A stretch of DNA of 64,000 bases from Flavonifractor sp. An306 (GCF_002159455.1 NZ_NFIQ01000007.1:1-64000), one strand, 5' to 3'. Numbered from the stretch's first letter, positions 1-8,861 are shown. Program-made: numbers and translations. Notes: generated by a model from the sequence alone, not told the origin.

Positions 1-1107
1 TACCAGATACGACATGCTGGACACCTCCTTCTTGGCCTTCGTTCACCTTGCCGCCATTGCAATTCTGTTGACTTAGAACAAGTCTCCTGATTTTTCAAAC
101 AAGCCCTAGCGCCCCCCGACAGTATTTCCGCACTACCAGCCTCATTTTGTTCAGATCCGACACCATAACCAGCATTACCTTCAGACAGTGCTTCAGCACC
201 CTTTTCATTGGTATCTTCGCTGTCCTTTCCGCTGGTATTTTCCGCGGCACCGCTTTCTGTCTCTTGATTTTCTTGATCCTCAGAGGCAGAACCCGAAGCC
301 AAAACCGCGGTTGCCGCACGCTGGGAGCCGGTAGCCGATTTGCTCTCCGATGCAGCAGGACTTCCTCCCACTGGAGACGTTTCTCCAGTGCCTTCCTCAC
401 TGCTGCCAGCAAGTGAGGAGAGGATACTGCTCAGCAGATCGTTGGGATCGCCCTGCTCTGCACTTCCTCCTGCCGAGGCGGCATTTTCCGCCTGCTCCTT
501 GAGGTTTTCAAGCATATCCTTGATATGAGGCCAGCAGCGAATCAGAATCAAATTTGCCGTTCTGCATCGATCCCTGGCATCACGGCTGACTAAAGCCTTA
601 TCCAGATTCCCCAAAAGGGAGAATACCATCTGAATCCGCTCGTCAGAGAGCGGTGTTCCGCCATATTTGAGTTCGCCCCAAAGCATGTAGGAGAGTATCC
701 CATTTCGGATACTCAGCCAAATGTGGCCGCCATCTCCCTCCTGTTCAATTAAATCCTCTATTGTGGGGTAATCCGCAAACCGGACCTGGCGCAGTTTCTC
801 CAGGCTGCCGCCTAAAATGCCAGGGTAGTCCAGCAACATCCTGTTTTCGATATAGCCATCTTCCAGGATGTTCAAGATGTCGTGCAATATGCGGCCGATC
901 AGCTCCTTATTCTTCGGCTCCGCGGCCTGGTATGCCCATAAATCCGCCTCCGCATCTCGTTCAGCCATGTTCCAAAGGAGCGGCGGTTCTGGAAACCACT
1001 TCCCTGCTTCCTGGAAAACATGGTAGGACTGGTAAAGCAGGAAGTCAGTATAGAGCACATGTCCCAGCTCGTGGGAGAATAAGCCGCTTATCAGGACAGC
1101 CAACCCT
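1..1107 (-). CDS. HExxH metallopeptidase-like protein, partial at both ends
   Basis: An open frame runs on the minus strand from about 1107 through the window edge and continues outside. It has HELGH (codons at 1059-1073), followed about 70 residues later by ILEDGYIE, a plausible third zinc ligand as in gluzincin-like proteins. The last third is a Ser/Gly/Glu-rich low-complexity linker (SAAGG, ESKSATGSQ and similar). This pattern resembles VWA/metallopeptidase-like proteins of clostridial integrative elements, where a VWA domain would follow the linker, here outside the window. The natural N-terminus is missing: upstream the frame runs into the truncated replication-initiator gene in another frame, so the gene has lost its start. 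Assignment of a protease activity is an inference; only the motif is seen. Confidence 0.55.
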
Positions 1108-1482
1108 ATCCAGATACGGGTTTTCCGTATCTGGTGAAGCCGTATCTGGTACAGCCGTATCCGGCTGGGGCGTTTCCGGCTGCTGGGGCTGGGGCTGCTC
1201 ATATATGACATACTCGGTGTCGCTGATCCGGCCCTGCCGGTCCCGCAGCTGGTGGCGCACGATGTAACCGGCGGTTTCCAGCTCCCGCAGCGCATTACCG
1301 ATGGCGTCCACACCCTCCTTGCAGATTTTCGCAAGGCCACGGGTGGTATAGTTCCAGTCATCTGGCAGGGACAGCATCATGGAAAGCAGCCCCTTTGCCT
1401 TCAGGGACAATTCATGGTTCCGTAGGTGATGATTGCTCATTACCGTATAGTCGCGGGTTCTTTCAATCCGAAAGACCGCCAT
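1090..1482 (-). pseudogene. Replication initiator / winged-helix protein of integrative elements, 3' truncated
   Basis: The N-terminal ~120 residues (MAVFRIERTRDYTVMSNHHL onward) closely match the protein at 11068-11982 in this window: same start, same HTH region (SLKAKGLLSMMLSLPDDWNY) and a Pro/Asp-Thr repeat linker (PDTAVPDTASPDT). After NPYLD the reading leaves the homologous sequence and enters the HELGH gene in another frame, ending 17 residues later. The C-terminal half is therefore gone. I place the start at the second ATG because AAAGGA sits 9 bases upstream and the paralogue has the same arrangement. In intact elements this gene controls or initiates replication near parA/parB, which fits its neighbours here. 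Confidence 0.7.
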
Positions 1483-1550
1483 TGACTTCATTCCTTTCTG
1501 TTCTCAGGGCCATGAAAAAAGCCACAATCCTGTAAAAAGAATTGTGGCAG

Positions 1551-1745
1551 TTATACTTTTTGATATTTTCTTGCGTGGAACCAATACAGCGGCCTTTGCG
1601 ATTTCGGCTTAGAAAATGGTCCCGGTTCCTGAGAAAACGGGAGGGTCTGCAAAACCCGGTCAATGTCGGTGGATTCCATGTCATATTGGGACTGGCAGTT
1701 TTCCCGGATAGCATCCTTGATGCTTTGGACAGTACACATATTCAT
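1551..1745 (-). CDS. Small conserved-looking hypothetical protein, 64 aa
   Basis: A 64-codon frame starting MNMCTVQSIKDAIRENCQ, with GGAAAGG six bases before the ATG. It lies between the parB-associated small gene and the truncated initiator gene, all on the minus strand and close together, so it is probably part of the same element operon. No domain is recognised. An overlapping 83-codon frame on the same strand (1463-1714) has no ribosome site and is considered a shadow. Confidence 0.5.
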   Translation of the reverse strand: MNMCTVQSIKDAIRENCQSQYDMESTDIDRVLQTLPFSQEPGPFSKPKSQRPLYWFHARKYQKV

Positions 1746-1772
1746 TCCTTTCCTTTCGTAGTGATGACGGAT

Positions 1773-2048
1773 TTACGGGTGGTGGCGGTGCTTGTCCGGC
1801 TTGAAGTCGAGAACATGGCCCTCGATCACACGGGCATACCGCTTGATTTTGATTTCCCGGCGCTTCTGGCTCACGAGGGCGGCCTGATACCCGTCCTCCG
1901 TGAGAAACAACCGCATTTCATCGCCGGGACTACCGTAGGAGCAGGGACGCAGGACGGAAAACTCGATCATCCATCGGGTGCTGTCCTGGAAACGCTCCAC
2001 AGCGAGAATGTTGTGTCCTTTCAGCTCACGGGCTGAAATATCTCTCAT
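1773..2048 (-). CDS. Hypothetical protein next to parB, 91 aa
   Basis: Starts at MRDISARELKGHNIL, where AAAGGAG stands 7 bases before the ATG; a longer frame reaching to 2096 would overlap parB and lacks a ribosome site. Begins 11 bases after the parB stop, so it is surely cotranscribed with parAB. The protein is rich in basic residues near the C-terminus (KRREIKIKRYARVIEGHVLDF) and has no membrane segment. Small proteins of this kind are regular companions of parB in clostridial integrative elements; no function is assigned. Confidence 0.6.
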   Translation of the reverse strand: MRDISARELKGHNILAVERFQDSTRWMIEFSVLRPCSYGSPGDEMRLFLTEDGYQAALVSQKRREIKIKRYARVIEGHVLDFKPDKHRHHP

Positions 2049-2059
2049 AGGCGCTCCTT

Positions 2060-2986
2060 TCATCGTTCCTGGTCTCTCTGGCGCTTTTTCTGCCACGCTT
2101 CCAGCAGCTTAATAATCGTTTGCTGCATACGCAGTGGTGTATAGCTCTTGGGAAAATACTTTTGTAAGGTTTCCGATGTGAGCACTACCCGATCTACATC
2201 TTTCTTTTCCTCGGACATGATTCCCAGCATCACATCTTCGTTGAGCTTGCCCTCTTGGCTTAGTTTTTTCATTCGCTGCGCCTGGGAGAGGGAGGGCGTC
2301 GCCTGCTCATCCTCCATAACATCAATGAGCTGTTTCTGTTCCTCCGGTTTCAAAAACGACAGTTCATAGGCCGGATTGAGTGCGATTTTCTTCTCATCGA
2401 CCATATCCAGGAGTTCGGGGATCAGTTCAGTCAGGCGGATGTAGCGTTGCACCTGTCGCTGGCTTTCACCGGCTTGGTTTGCAACAAGCTGAATAGAGGT
2501 CTGTGACTTCTCGCCAACTTGGCGAGAAGTTAAGTCAGAGCGTTCTCCTTGGTGCTTGACCGCCTCCAATTTCATACGGTATGCAAAGGCCCTTTCACTG
2601 GGGAGCAGGCTTTCTCGCTGCAAGTTACTGTCCACCATGATGATGGTGGCGGCATCATCGTCCAGATTTCTGACGATAACGGGCATAGTCTCTTTCTCTG
2701 CCAGTTCACTTGCTCTGTGCCGTCGGTGCCCAGAAACCAGCTCATAGCCGCCATCCGGGTCCGGGCGGGCAATCGCCGGAACCAGAACACCATACTGCCG
2801 AACACTGTCGGCGGTCTCCATCATGGCCTCGTCATCCTTGACTTTGAAGGGATGGTTCTTGAAAGGATGCAGTTCAGACAGAGGAATTTCCCGTATTTTC
2901 TCCAGCTTGGCATCCTGGCGGCTTTCCTCGGTGGAGAACAAGTCATCGTATGGAGCCAACTCTACTTTTTTCGCGCTGCTTTTCAA
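2060..2986 (-). CDS. parB: ParB/RepB/Spo0J-family partition protein
   Basis: 308 residues with the ParB layout: an N-terminal nuclease-like CTP-binding domain with IPLSELHPFKNHPFKV and the arginine motif GHRRHRA at residues 86-92, then a central helix-turn-helix region (LTSRQVGEKSQTSIQLVANQ continuing to ESQRQVQRYIRL), and a C-terminal dimerisation part. ParB binds a centromere-like parS site and spreads or clamps on DNA, working with ParA to stabilise the excised or replicating element. The gene overlaps the end of parA by 44 bases, which indicates coupled translation. No parS consensus was found nearby by eye. Confidence 0.9.
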   Translation of the reverse strand: MKSSAKKVELAPYDDLFSTEESRQDAKLEKIREIPLSELHPFKNHPFKVKDDEAMMETADSVRQYGVLVPAIARPDPDGGYELVSGHRRHRASELAEKETMPVIVRNLDDDAATIIMVDSNLQRESLLPSERAFAYRMKLEAVKHQGERSDLTSRQVGEKSQTSIQLVANQAGESQRQVQRYIRLTELIPELLDMVDEKKIALNPAYELSFLKPEEQKQLIDVMEDEQATPSLSQAQRMKKLSQEGKLNEDVMLGIMSEEKKDVDRVVLTSETLQKYFPKSYTPLRMQQTIIKLLEAWQKKRQRDQER

Positions 2987-3764
2987 GTTTTATCACCTCC
3001 TGAGTCAGATTTTTATACCCCTCGGCCACCTTGCCATTGGGGTCGTGGGCAAAAATGCTCTTGCCTTCGGCGCTGATTTCCTTTGCCCGAACAGAATGGG
3101 GAATCTCGCTTTTGAAAACTTTGATCTTGCTACCATAGGTATCACGCAGCAGGGCAGCAATCTCCTTGGCAAAATTAGTGCGGTTGTCCACCATCGTCAG
3201 CAAGATTCCATCAATCTGGAGCTTGGGGTTGATCTGCCGTTTTACCTTGTTTACGGTCTGGAGCAGCTGTTCCAGACCCTTGGCGGGCAGGTACTCCGCC
3301 TGGACGGGGATTATGACCCTGTTGGCGGCTGCCAGCGCATTGACTGTGAGCATACCCAGGGAGGGCTGGCAATCAATCAGGATATGGGAATACTGTCCTT
3401 TAAGCGTGTTCAAATACTGTCTCAAAACGGTCTCCCGGCTCATGGCATTTACCAACGAAACCTCCATGCCCGAGAGCTGGATGTCGGCGGGCATCAGATC
3501 AACGCCTTCCGGGTGATGCAGAATGCCCTCACCAGGTTTGATTGGCTCATCCGTCAGAATACGGCCCATAGCATCAGAGAGGGTAAAGGGCAGCTTATCC
3601 GGTTGAGGGTGGCCCAGGCTGATGGTCAAGCTGCCCTGCGGATCTCCGTCAATCAGCAGCACTTTTCTTCCAGCCTGTGCAAGCCCAATGCCCAGGTTCG
3701 CACAGGTCGTTGTTTTGCCCACACCGCCTTTCTGATTGGCGATGGCGATGATTTGCGTATTCAT
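2943..3764 (-). CDS. parA: ParA-family ATPase
   Basis: About 273 residues with the deviant Walker A motif KGGVGKT at residues 12-18, LLIDGDPQGS as the A' motif and ILIDCQPSLGMLTVNAL as Walker B. It is a MinD/ParA/Soj-type ATPase that drives partition with ParB. The start is put at the second of two adjacent ATGs because GAGGTG lies six bases before it; a GTG three codons upstream overlaps that ribosome site. First gene of the parA-parB-small gene operon of the element backbone; a hairpin upstream separates it from the transport genes. Confidence 0.9.
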   Translation of the reverse strand: MNTQIIAIANQKGGVGKTTTCANLGIGLAQAGRKVLLIDGDPQGSLTISLGHPQPDKLPFTLSDAMGRILTDEPIKPGEGILHHPEGVDLMPADIQLSGMEVSLVNAMSRETVLRQYLNTLKGQYSHILIDCQPSLGMLTVNALAAANRVIIPVQAEYLPAKGLEQLLQTVNKVKRQINPKLQIDGILLTMVDNRTNFAKEIAALLRDTYGSKIKVFKSEIPHSVRAKEISAEGKSIFAHDPNGKVAEGYKNLTQEVIKLEKQREKSRVGSIR

Positions 3765-3802
3765 CATTTTCACCTCGTTTCACTCTGAGTTTTAGATATG
3801 AA

Positions 3803-3850
3803 AAAAGTGCCTGCTTTACCTCTCGACTGAGAGATAAAACAGGCACTTTT
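3803..3850 (-). terminator. Bidirectional-looking terminator between transport genes and parA
   Basis: Two 22-base arms (AAAAGTGCCTG at the ends) with a 4-base loop. The two imperfect positions become G-U pairs if the minus strand is transcribed, so it best fits a terminator for minus-strand transcripts coming from the transport operon. It lies about 40 bases upstream of the parA start. Confidence 0.7.
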
Positions 3851-4032
3851 CTTGCCCCACACATCTCTTGTAATGGGGCACTATGTATGATAGTATACTC
3901 AATAAGTGATAGACCAAATAGATACTCACGCAGCATAATTTGAGTTTGCTCCGAGAGAAATCGAACTCAAAGCACACGCTATTAAGCCTTGTTTTTGCTA
4001 ACATCCTGCCAACAAGAGGGGGTAAAACCCCT
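3851..4032. other. Gene-free junction between parA and the orphan permease
   Basis: About 180 bases with no convincing gene. Short in-frame ORFs here lack ribosome sites. The sequence and the adjoining permease tail are rich in short AATCAAG/CCAAG-type repeats, unlike the flanking coding sequence. It is probably the seam where cargo was joined to the element backbone. Confidence 0.4.
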
Positions 4033-5070
4033 TTATTTTGGCTTGATTTTGCTTGCATCAGATTTATACCTGACTTGGAGAAAAGTCTTGATTTCTCTTG
4101 GTTTTTTTGTACTCGCTTGATAGTGCTTGTGCCGCTTGGGGCCATCTCCTATTTGGCTCTGCGGATTTAGAAGTGTGTTCACACAATCCGCGATAAAATT
4201 GACCAGGACAAAAATGACGGCGGTGAGCAACACGCATGCATTGATGGTGATGGTATCTCTGGCTCCCAGTGCAGTGACCAGCATGGAGCCCAGCCCCGGG
4301 ATAGAAAACACACTTTCCACCATGGCGCTGCCCGCAATCATAAAGCCGAAGCTCTGAGCCAGCATAGTAATCAGCGGCGGCAGAGCAAAGCGGCTCACCA
4401 GATTGGCGATTCTCCACTCGGATACGCCCCGTGCCCTGGCATACAAAACAAAATCACTGTTGTATCCGTCCAAAAGCGAGGAGCGAAACACACGAATATT
4501 GCCGGCAGCCATAGGGATAGCCAGTGCCAGGGCCGGAAGGATGAAATCCTTTAGGCTGTCCGCTCCCATAATACTGAAAATAGGAAGATAGACCGCAAAA
4601 GCAAGCAGGAGCATGAAACCGATCCAGTAATTTGGCAGAGACATGCAGATTATGCCGAATAGGTAAATACTGCGATCTGACAAGCCCCCTTTTCTGCTGG
4701 CGGATAACACTCCGAGCGGAATACTGATGAGGGTTGCAAACAGGAGTGCCATGGCCGCCATGACCAACGTAGGACGGATGGCAGCAGTCAATTCTTCTAC
4801 AATCGGACGCCCAGTGTTATAGGAGTTTCCGAAATCTCCGTGCAGAGCGTTCCACAGCCATGATCCATATTGTTGAAGAATCGGCTGGTCGAGGCCGAGT
4901 TCTTCCCGCACCAGTTCAACCTGCTGTGCAGTGGGGCGGTTGTAGCGGCGTACCGCCAGTGCCTCAGCCGCGTCTACCGGGGACAGATTGGTGTAAAAGA
5001 AAGTCAGGACAGTAACACCAAACAGGACAACAATGAGCAGGCCGAGCCGAGCCAATATTCTCTTACTCAT
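4033..5070 (-). CDS. OppB/DppB-type ABC permease, orphan with abnormal C-terminus
   Basis: A peptide/nickel-type ABC inner-membrane permease: N-terminal membrane helix (LLIVVLFGVTVLTFFY), then LGLDQPILQQYGSWLWNALHGDFG, several further helices and the coupling-loop region ARARGVSEWRI. The start is the ATG overlapping the upstream ABC stop as ATGA, so translation is coupled. A normal OppB ends shortly after LLNPQSQIG; here about 35 extra basic, Lys-rich residues follow and run into the element backbone. No OppC, OppD, OppF or binding protein is present, although such permeases work only as part of a five-gene transporter. It is probably the remnant of an uptake operon for a metal chelate or peptide, cut at the cargo boundary. 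Confidence 0.8.
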   Translation of the reverse strand: MSKRILARLGLLIVVLFGVTVLTFFYTNLSPVDAAEALAVRRYNRPTAQQVELVREELGLDQPILQQYGSWLWNALHGDFGNSYNTGRPIVEELTAAIRPTLVMAAMALLFATLISIPLGVLSASRKGGLSDRSIYLFGIICMSLPNYWIGFMLLLAFAVYLPIFSIMGADSLKDFILPALALAIPMAAGNIRVFRSSLLDGYNSDFVLYARARGVSEWRIANLVSRFALPPLITMLAQSFGFMIAGSAMVESVFSIPGLGSMLVTALGARDTITINACVLLTAVIFVLVNFIADCVNTLLNPQSQIGDGPKRHKHYQASTKKPREIKTFLQVRYKSDASKIKPK

Positions 5071-6833
5071 ATCTCTGCTTTGACCTCTCTGCTTTTCCGC
5101 CCTGCAATGCGCCACGATTCCGCAGAACTCCTGGAGCAGACAAAGTCCGCATAGATGCCGCCCTGTTTCATCAGTTCCGCATGGCGGCCCCGCTGCACAA
5201 TCCGCCCCTGATCCAGTACAAGGATCTGATCCGCCTCCTGGACAGTTTTCATCCGGTGCGCAATCATAACCAGTGTTTTCCCAGCAGTCAGGGCCTTGAC
5301 AGCCTCCTGCAGCTCCACCTCGTTCTCCGGGTCAACATTGGCCGTGGCCTCGTCCAAAATGATGATCGGCGCATCCTTGAGCATGGCCCGGGCGATGGAG
5401 AGCCGCTGGCGTTCTCCGCCGGAGATCGTGGCGCCGCTCTCACCGATGATGGTATCGTAGCCGTCCGGCAGGGCCGTGATGAAGTCATGGCACCGAGCCG
5501 CCTTTGCCGCGGCCACCACCTCCTCATGGGTGGCATCCGGCTTGCCGAACTTGATGTTGTTCTCAATGCTGTCGTTGAACAGGTACACGCGCTGAAAGAC
5601 CATACTGAAATTGCGCATCAAACTATCCAGCGCATAGTCCTTCACATTGATGCCGCCCAGCTTGACCGTGCCGCTGTCCACATCCCAAAACCTTGCCATA
5701 AGACTGGTGAGGGTGGTCTTGCCGGAGCCGGAGGGTCCCACAATGGCAGTTGTTGTCCCTTCCGGGATAGTAAAGCTGACATCGCGGATGATTTTCCGCT
5801 CCCCATAGGAAAAGTCCACATGCTCGAAGGAAATATCGCAGTGTTTCGGTGTCTGTACGGAGCCGCCTTCGTCCATCCGGGGTGCGCAGTCAATCTCCTC
5901 CACCCGGTCGATGGAAGCGTCGATCATAGGCAGCATGAAGAACATCTCACCGGCAGACTCCAGCTCGCTGTATACCAAGAAAGCGGAAACCACCACCATC
6001 AGGCAGGCAAAAAGGGTCATACTACCTTGCAGGAAAAACCAGATTGAGAGCAGAATCGCCACCACCGCCGTGACACGCAGGACAATTTGCTCCAAAACAT
6101 TGTAGGGAATACGCTTGCGCTCCAGCTTGAAATTCTGCTGTTCCGTCTCCTCAATCGTGCGGTTCAGCGTCTGATTAGCCGCCTTATCTCCATGGAAGGC
6201 GCGTACCACGCTCATGCCCTGTATGTATTCCAGCACAGCGTCCACAAGTCTTGTCTGGGCTGCCAGCCGTCCCGGAGACAATTCTCTGGATTTCTTCAGT
6301 AAAAGCGAATTGACCCAGAGGAACAGGAGCATACCAAGCAGGAAGATCAGCCCAATGCGCCAGTCAAAGCACAGGACCGCCAAAGAGAAGATGGTGGTCC
6401 GGATCATGCCCACCACCGTCCGGGCAATCACTGCAAAGGACATGCTCTCCAAGTCCTCCATAGTGGAGGTGGCAGCTGCGGTGAGGCTGCCCAGGCTCTG
6501 GGCGTTGAAGTAGCCCATGGGCATATACTTCATGCGTTCTCCGATATGGATGCGTTTTTCCGCACACATCCGGTAATTGGCGTGGCCTTCGCTGTTGTGG
6601 GCCAGATACCAGCACAGGGCGGCTCCGGCCACGCTGACTGCCATGATCCCAAAGGCCACCCACGGGGTGATCCCGGGCATGTTCTGCTCTACCAGGGCGC
6701 GGAGCACAACCAATAGCGCCGCAAACTGCAAAGCCTCAAAAATGCTCCGCAGCAACTCAAAGGCCATTCCTTTGTACCAGGAGCCTTTCTGCTCCCCGGC
6801 AAAGCGAAAAAACCGTTTATATGCGTCAAACAT
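5067..6833 (-). CDS. ABC transporter, fused membrane and ATPase domains (second of pair)
   Basis: About 588 residues: six predicted membrane helices in the first ~310 residues, then a nucleotide-binding domain with Walker A (GPSGSGKTT), signature (SGGERQR), Walker B (IIILDEAT) and the H-loop (MIAHRM). Start chosen at MFDAYKRF, where GGGGTGG lies 7 bases upstream; it overlaps the end of the previous ABC gene by 8 bases. With that gene it should form a heterodimer. Half-size pairs next to DtxR, AraC and ECF genes resemble the YbtP/YbtQ-IrtAB group of metallophore transporters; that substrate class is an inference from context. Confidence 0.85.
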   Translation of the reverse strand: MFDAYKRFFRFAGEQKGSWYKGMAFELLRSIFEALQFAALLVVLRALVEQNMPGITPWVAFGIMAVSVAGAALCWYLAHNSEGHANYRMCAEKRIHIGERMKYMPMGYFNAQSLGSLTAAATSTMEDLESMSFAVIARTVVGMIRTTIFSLAVLCFDWRIGLIFLLGMLLFLWVNSLLLKKSRELSPGRLAAQTRLVDAVLEYIQGMSVVRAFHGDKAANQTLNRTIEETEQQNFKLERKRIPYNVLEQIVLRVTAVVAILLSIWFFLQGSMTLFACLMVVVSAFLVYSELESAGEMFFMLPMIDASIDRVEEIDCAPRMDEGGSVQTPKHCDISFEHVDFSYGERKIIRDVSFTIPEGTTTAIVGPSGSGKTTLTSLMARFWDVDSGTVKLGGINVKDYALDSLMRNFSMVFQRVYLFNDSIENNIKFGKPDATHEEVVAAAKAARCHDFITALPDGYDTIIGESGATISGGERQRLSIARAMLKDAPIIILDEATANVDPENEVELQEAVKALTAGKTLVMIAHRMKTVQEADQILVLDQGRIVQRGRHAELMKQGGIYADFVCSRSSAESWRIAGRKSREVKAEI

Positions 6834-8586
6834 GCTCGCCACCCCCTATTCTCATGTCCGCATCTTTTGTCTGAGTGTGGGCCGCCCACATCTGAGCATA
6901 TAGGTGGCACCGTTTCAGCAGTTTTTCATGTGTTCCCGCATCCAAGATCTTACCCTGCGCCACCACGGCAATTTGGTCTGCATCGGTGATGGTTCCCAGG
7001 CGGTGGGCAATGACGATGAGTGTTTTTCCACGGGTCAGTCTGCCGATGGCGTCCTGAATCACTGCCTCGTTTTCGGGGTCCGTGTAGGAAGTCGCCTCAT
7101 CCAAAATTACAATCGGGGCGTTTTTCATCATAGCCCGCGCAATGGCGACTCTCTGGCGCTCCCCTCCGGAGAGGTGTCCGCCTGCGCCGCCCACAACAGT
7201 GTCATACCCATGATCCAGGCCCATGATAAACTCATGGCAGCCGGCCGCCTTTGCCACAGCCTCTACTTCTCTATCAGTGGCCTTCGGTCTACCCATGCGG
7301 ATATTATCCCGTACTGAGACATTAAATAGGAAGTTGTCCTGGGAGACATATCCGATGAGATCCATTACCTGCTCCGGCGGCATCTTTTTCACATCTATCC
7401 CGCCAATGGTGATGCTCCCACCGTCGGCGTCCCAATAGGAGGCGATGAGCTTGGCAATGGTGGATTTGCCGGAGCCAGACGGCCCCACCAATGCAGTCGT
7501 CGTACCCTGCTTAATGTTTAGCGTGACGCCGTTCAAAACCTGTGTATCCTTATAGGCAAATGTCACATTTCGCAGATCAGTGTCCAACCCTTGCAGGTTT
7601 TGTCTCTGCTCGGGCCTCTTCAAATCCGGTTCGGACAGCACAGCGCCGATTTCCCCTGTGATGGTCGCAATTTTAGAAAAATCATCGGTCAGAAAGATTG
7701 CCCCAACCAGCGGCCCCACGATACCAAGGGACAGGATTGCGATTGTGATAAAGTCAGGAGCGGTCAGGCTGCCATTCCTATAAAAGACGCAGCCAATGGG
7801 CAGAACGCCAATCAGCACGGCAGGCCAAATGGTCATCATGAGGGCCGAATAGCCCTGTGTAGACTTCATCCAGTCCAATATAAGGTCTGTGTTTTGTCGA
7901 ACCGCATCGGTAAACTTTCCGTAGGATGCCGTGCTCTGGTTGAATGCTTTAATGACCTCGATACCGTTGATATACTCCGCCGTGGTGGCACTCATGTGCT
8001 TGCCTGCCTGGACCACCGCACCATACTTTTTCGGATACTCTTTCATCTCTGCCATATAGCACAGTATTCCAACCGGAATCGTAATCAGCGATACCAGCGC
8101 CATACGCCAGTCCAAAGCAAAGAGATAACCCACGATAGCAAGTGGAATCAACAGGTTCGCTGTCATCTCCGGGATAATGTGGGCCAGCGGGACCTCCATC
8201 TGCTCCACGCGCTCCACCATGGTCGTTTTCAGGCGGCCCGACGGGGTATCGGTCAGGTACCCCATGGAAACGCGGGTCAGCTTATCCGCTACGGCCCGCC
8301 GCAGTTCTGACAGCACATGGAAGGTAGCCTCGTGGGAGCATCGGGTAGAAATGCCGTGAAGAACGGACTTAAGCAGATAAGTGATCAAGGCGACCGCTCC
8401 CCAGATCAGATAAATCAAAAAGTTCTTTTCACCAGAGATAAGCAGGTTGACCATTCTTGCCACAGCAAAGTATGGCACAATTCCACTGGCTACACTGAGA
8501 ACAGCAAGAACAATCGCGGTAATAAACCCCGCCCGGTGCGGTCCGATAAATGCCATCAAACTAAATAGTTTCTTTTCCTTCTGCAT
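6826..8586 (-). CDS. ABC transporter, fused membrane and ATPase domains (first of pair)
   Basis: 586 residues with the same layout as its partner: membrane domain (about residues 15-310) and a nucleotide-binding domain with GPSGSGKST, LSGGERQR, IVILDEAT and VIAHRL. The ATG is preceded by GGGGGG. It begins an operon of at least three overlapping genes (two ABC halves and the OppB-like permease). A palindromic operator lies between its start and the terminator of the upstream KTR gene, so it has its own promoter. It is homologous to the ABC gene at 27163-28929, showing that the island holds two diverged copies of one transporter type. Confidence 0.85.
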   Translation of the reverse strand: MQKEKKLFSLMAFIGPHRAGFITAIVLAVLSVASGIVPYFAVARMVNLLISGEKNFLIYLIWGAVALITYLLKSVLHGISTRCSHEATFHVLSELRRAVADKLTRVSMGYLTDTPSGRLKTTMVERVEQMEVPLAHIIPEMTANLLIPLAIVGYLFALDWRMALVSLITIPVGILCYMAEMKEYPKKYGAVVQAGKHMSATTAEYINGIEVIKAFNQSTASYGKFTDAVRQNTDLILDWMKSTQGYSALMMTIWPAVLIGVLPIGCVFYRNGSLTAPDFITIAILSLGIVGPLVGAIFLTDDFSKIATITGEIGAVLSEPDLKRPEQRQNLQGLDTDLRNVTFAYKDTQVLNGVTLNIKQGTTTALVGPSGSGKSTIAKLIASYWDADGGSITIGGIDVKKMPPEQVMDLIGYVSQDNFLFNVSVRDNIRMGRPKATDREVEAVAKAAGCHEFIMGLDHGYDTVVGGAGGHLSGGERQRVAIARAMMKNAPIVILDEATSYTDPENEAVIQDAIGRLTRGKTLIVIAHRLGTITDADQIAVVAQGKILDAGTHEKLLKRCHLYAQMWAAHTQTKDADMRIGGGEHV

Positions 8587-8600
8587 CGTATCCCCCCAAA

Positions 8601-8616
8601 GTTAGCACATTCTAAC
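8601..8616. promoter_or_regulatory. Palindromic operator of the first ABC operon
   Basis: GTTAG-CACATT-CTAAC, within the longer shared string AGTTAG-N6-CTAACCAA. On the minus strand it contains TAGAAT, a good -10 hexamer, and sits just before the ribosome site of the ABC gene. The same palindrome with the same spacing occurs before the ECF operon (32710-32725). The half-site GTTAG/CTAAC is like that of DtxR-family operators, but the spacing differs. Confidence 0.6.
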
Positions 8617-8628
8617 CAAACAACAAAG

Positions 8629-8672
8629 AAAAAAGCCGACAACCCACAGGATCATCCTGCAAATCATCGGCT
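8629..8672 (-). terminator. Terminator after the Cys-rich KTR gene
   Basis: On the minus strand AGCCGA pairs with TCGGCT around an inner CAGGAT/ATCCTG stem, followed by a run of six T. It overlaps the last codons of the KTR gene and ends the TetR-KTR transcript before the ABC operon. Confidence 0.75.
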
Positions 8673-8861
8673 CTGCGTCTTGGCGTCTGGCTCTGACAAT
8701 ATGATGTTTTGTCCCTGCACATCAACGATGTGTTCCCTTCCGCATTTGGGACAGAACAGCGGAAAGCGTTTTAGAACGGTGTCTGGATTTACCTTGGTGC
8801 GGGTCTTGTTGCCGCAGGTAGGGCAGTGAACCCAGCCGCTCCGGTCGATCCACCCGCTCAC
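8664..8861 (-). CDS. Cysteine-rich KTR domain protein
   Basis: 65 residues with two CxxC pairs (CPTCGNKTRTKVN and CPKCGREH), the arrangement of the small cysteine-rich KTR family found in mobile elements; probably binds one zinc. Function is unknown. Its ATG overlaps the TetR stop (ATGA), so the two genes are translated together, a common pairing in clostridial elements. A terminator follows directly. Confidence 0.8.
   Translation of the reverse strand: MSGWIDRSGWVHCPTCGNKTRTKVNPDTVLKRFPLFCPKCGREHIVDVQGQNIILSEPDAKTQSR

Noticed and set aside
95-416. Short frames on both strands at the left edge
   Set aside because: The minus-strand frame running through the HELGH protein is continuous over the same bases and fits better.
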